DNA of 58,088 nt. Source: JBEKTY01 sp049515555. GTDB taxonomy: Bacteria > Planctomycetota > Planctomycetia > Pirellulales > Thermoguttaceae. The notes beneath the pieces are model-generated. The model searched no databases. It was not told where the DNA came from and worked only from the letters and a program-made list of their open reading frames with translations. Both the position numbers and the translations under genes were made by a program. Where the stretch lies: assembly GCA_049515555.1 (NCBI GenBank), contig JBEKTY010000075.1:1-58088 (forward strand). The letters are read 5' to 3'. This document shows positions 57,943-58,088 of this stretch, one piece after another; within the stretch, counting starts at the first letter, position 1; every line of letters starts with the position of its first letter.

Positions 57943-57991
57943 GCCTAGTTTGCAAAACTTCAGTTACAACTGGACTTTTGCAAACTTAGGC
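57943..57991. repeat. 49-bp hairpin GCCTA-GTTTGCAAAA ... TTTTGCAAAC-TTAGGC
   Basis: Nearly perfect inverted repeat of about 24 bp per arm with one bulge and two mismatches, and AT-rich unlike its surroundings. It may be a mobile-element end or a cruciform. About 20 bp later a frame opens at 58013 and runs off the window without a ribosome site. Confidence 0.7.
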
Positions 57992-58088
57992 TAGTCGTAT
58001 CTTAGCGAACACATGGTCAAGGTCCGTTCCGTGCTCTTGGACTTGTTGGACAACCCAGGTAAGGGTGGCGCGGAGCGTCTCGTTCAGC

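Noticed and set aside
58013..58088. Frame running off the right edge (MVKVRSVLLDLLDNPGKGGA)
   Set aside because: Only 25 codons, no ribosome site; cannot be judged without further sequence.

Overview
The window looks like a chromosomal piece of a high-GC planctomycete, probably near the Pirellulales. This is inferred from protein content: secreted ThuA/DUF1080 proteins, a Tat-exported Gfo/Idh/MocA oxidoreductase, DUF4838 and DUF1570 proteins, WecG/Bac_transf exopolysaccharide genes, and a high density of dispersed palindromic repeats. No rRNA or complete tRNA gene is visible. Families were assigned by reading translated motifs; no database search was run.

Layout. (1) 1-1762: the 3' end of an ISAs1-type insertion sequence that has cut off an HD-domain gene, followed on the minus strand by a CopZ-like Fe-S metallochaperone, a small protein and an adenosine-specific-kinase-like protein. 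(2) 2610-21642: a plus-strand carbohydrate locus. A GntR/FadR regulator with a palindromic operator over its own promoter heads two ThuA-DUF1080 proteins, a Tat-exported Gfo/Idh/MocA oxidoreductase, a HEAT-repeat protein, a GH42-like glycosidase, a 1229-residue fusion of a deacetylase-like domain to DUF4838, a second DUF4838 protein and a secreted transglutaminase-like protein. Two gene stubs (a lone Tat signal and a lone Sec signal) show past deletions. (3) 21861-23914: a decay zone with a tRNA-His 3' fragment, a 158-bp MITE-like element with perfect 24-bp ends, a membrane protein whose stop codon comes from that element, a UvrD helicase stub and a cupin. (4) 24171-39958: uxaE (tagaturonate epimerase), a secreted amidohydrolase, a DUF1570 peptidase, a CPBP protease with its HTH regulator, hisI-hisG with two tiny iterated leader ORFs between them, a RidA protein, a DRE-TIM metallolyase, rsmE, an ExeA-like ATPase and an ECF sigma/anti-sigma pair. 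(5) 39998-54056: an exopolysaccharide and envelope cluster: WecG-type transferase, sugar-phosphate transferase, O-antigen ligase, acyltransferase, two methyltransferases, a Wzz/GumC protein, a FemAB-like acyltransferase, a polysaccharide deacetylase, GT4, then PlsC and CdsA. (6) 54080-57778: a secreted GH127 enzyme and a nitrilase-family hydrolase, then repeats.

How genes fit together. In region 2 the Gfo/Idh/MocA enzyme plus DUF1080 domains fit the 3-keto-glycoside route (C3 oxidation, then cleavage), with GH42-like and DUF4838 proteins supplying other steps; uxaE and the amidohydrolase suggest uronate-type products. In region 5 the FemAB-like, deacetylase and chain-length proteins, together with the CPBP protease and ExeA-like ATPase elsewhere in the window, resemble exosortase-associated exopolysaccharide sets, but no exosortase is present here.

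The most unusual theme is repeat traffic into genes. Palindromes and heptamer arrays sit inside open reading frames, in frame, in uxaE, rsmE, the sugar-phosphate transferase, the WecG-type gene and the polysaccharide deacetylase; a MITE-like element supplies a stop codon; and gene starts have been copied in tandem at hisG and ridA.
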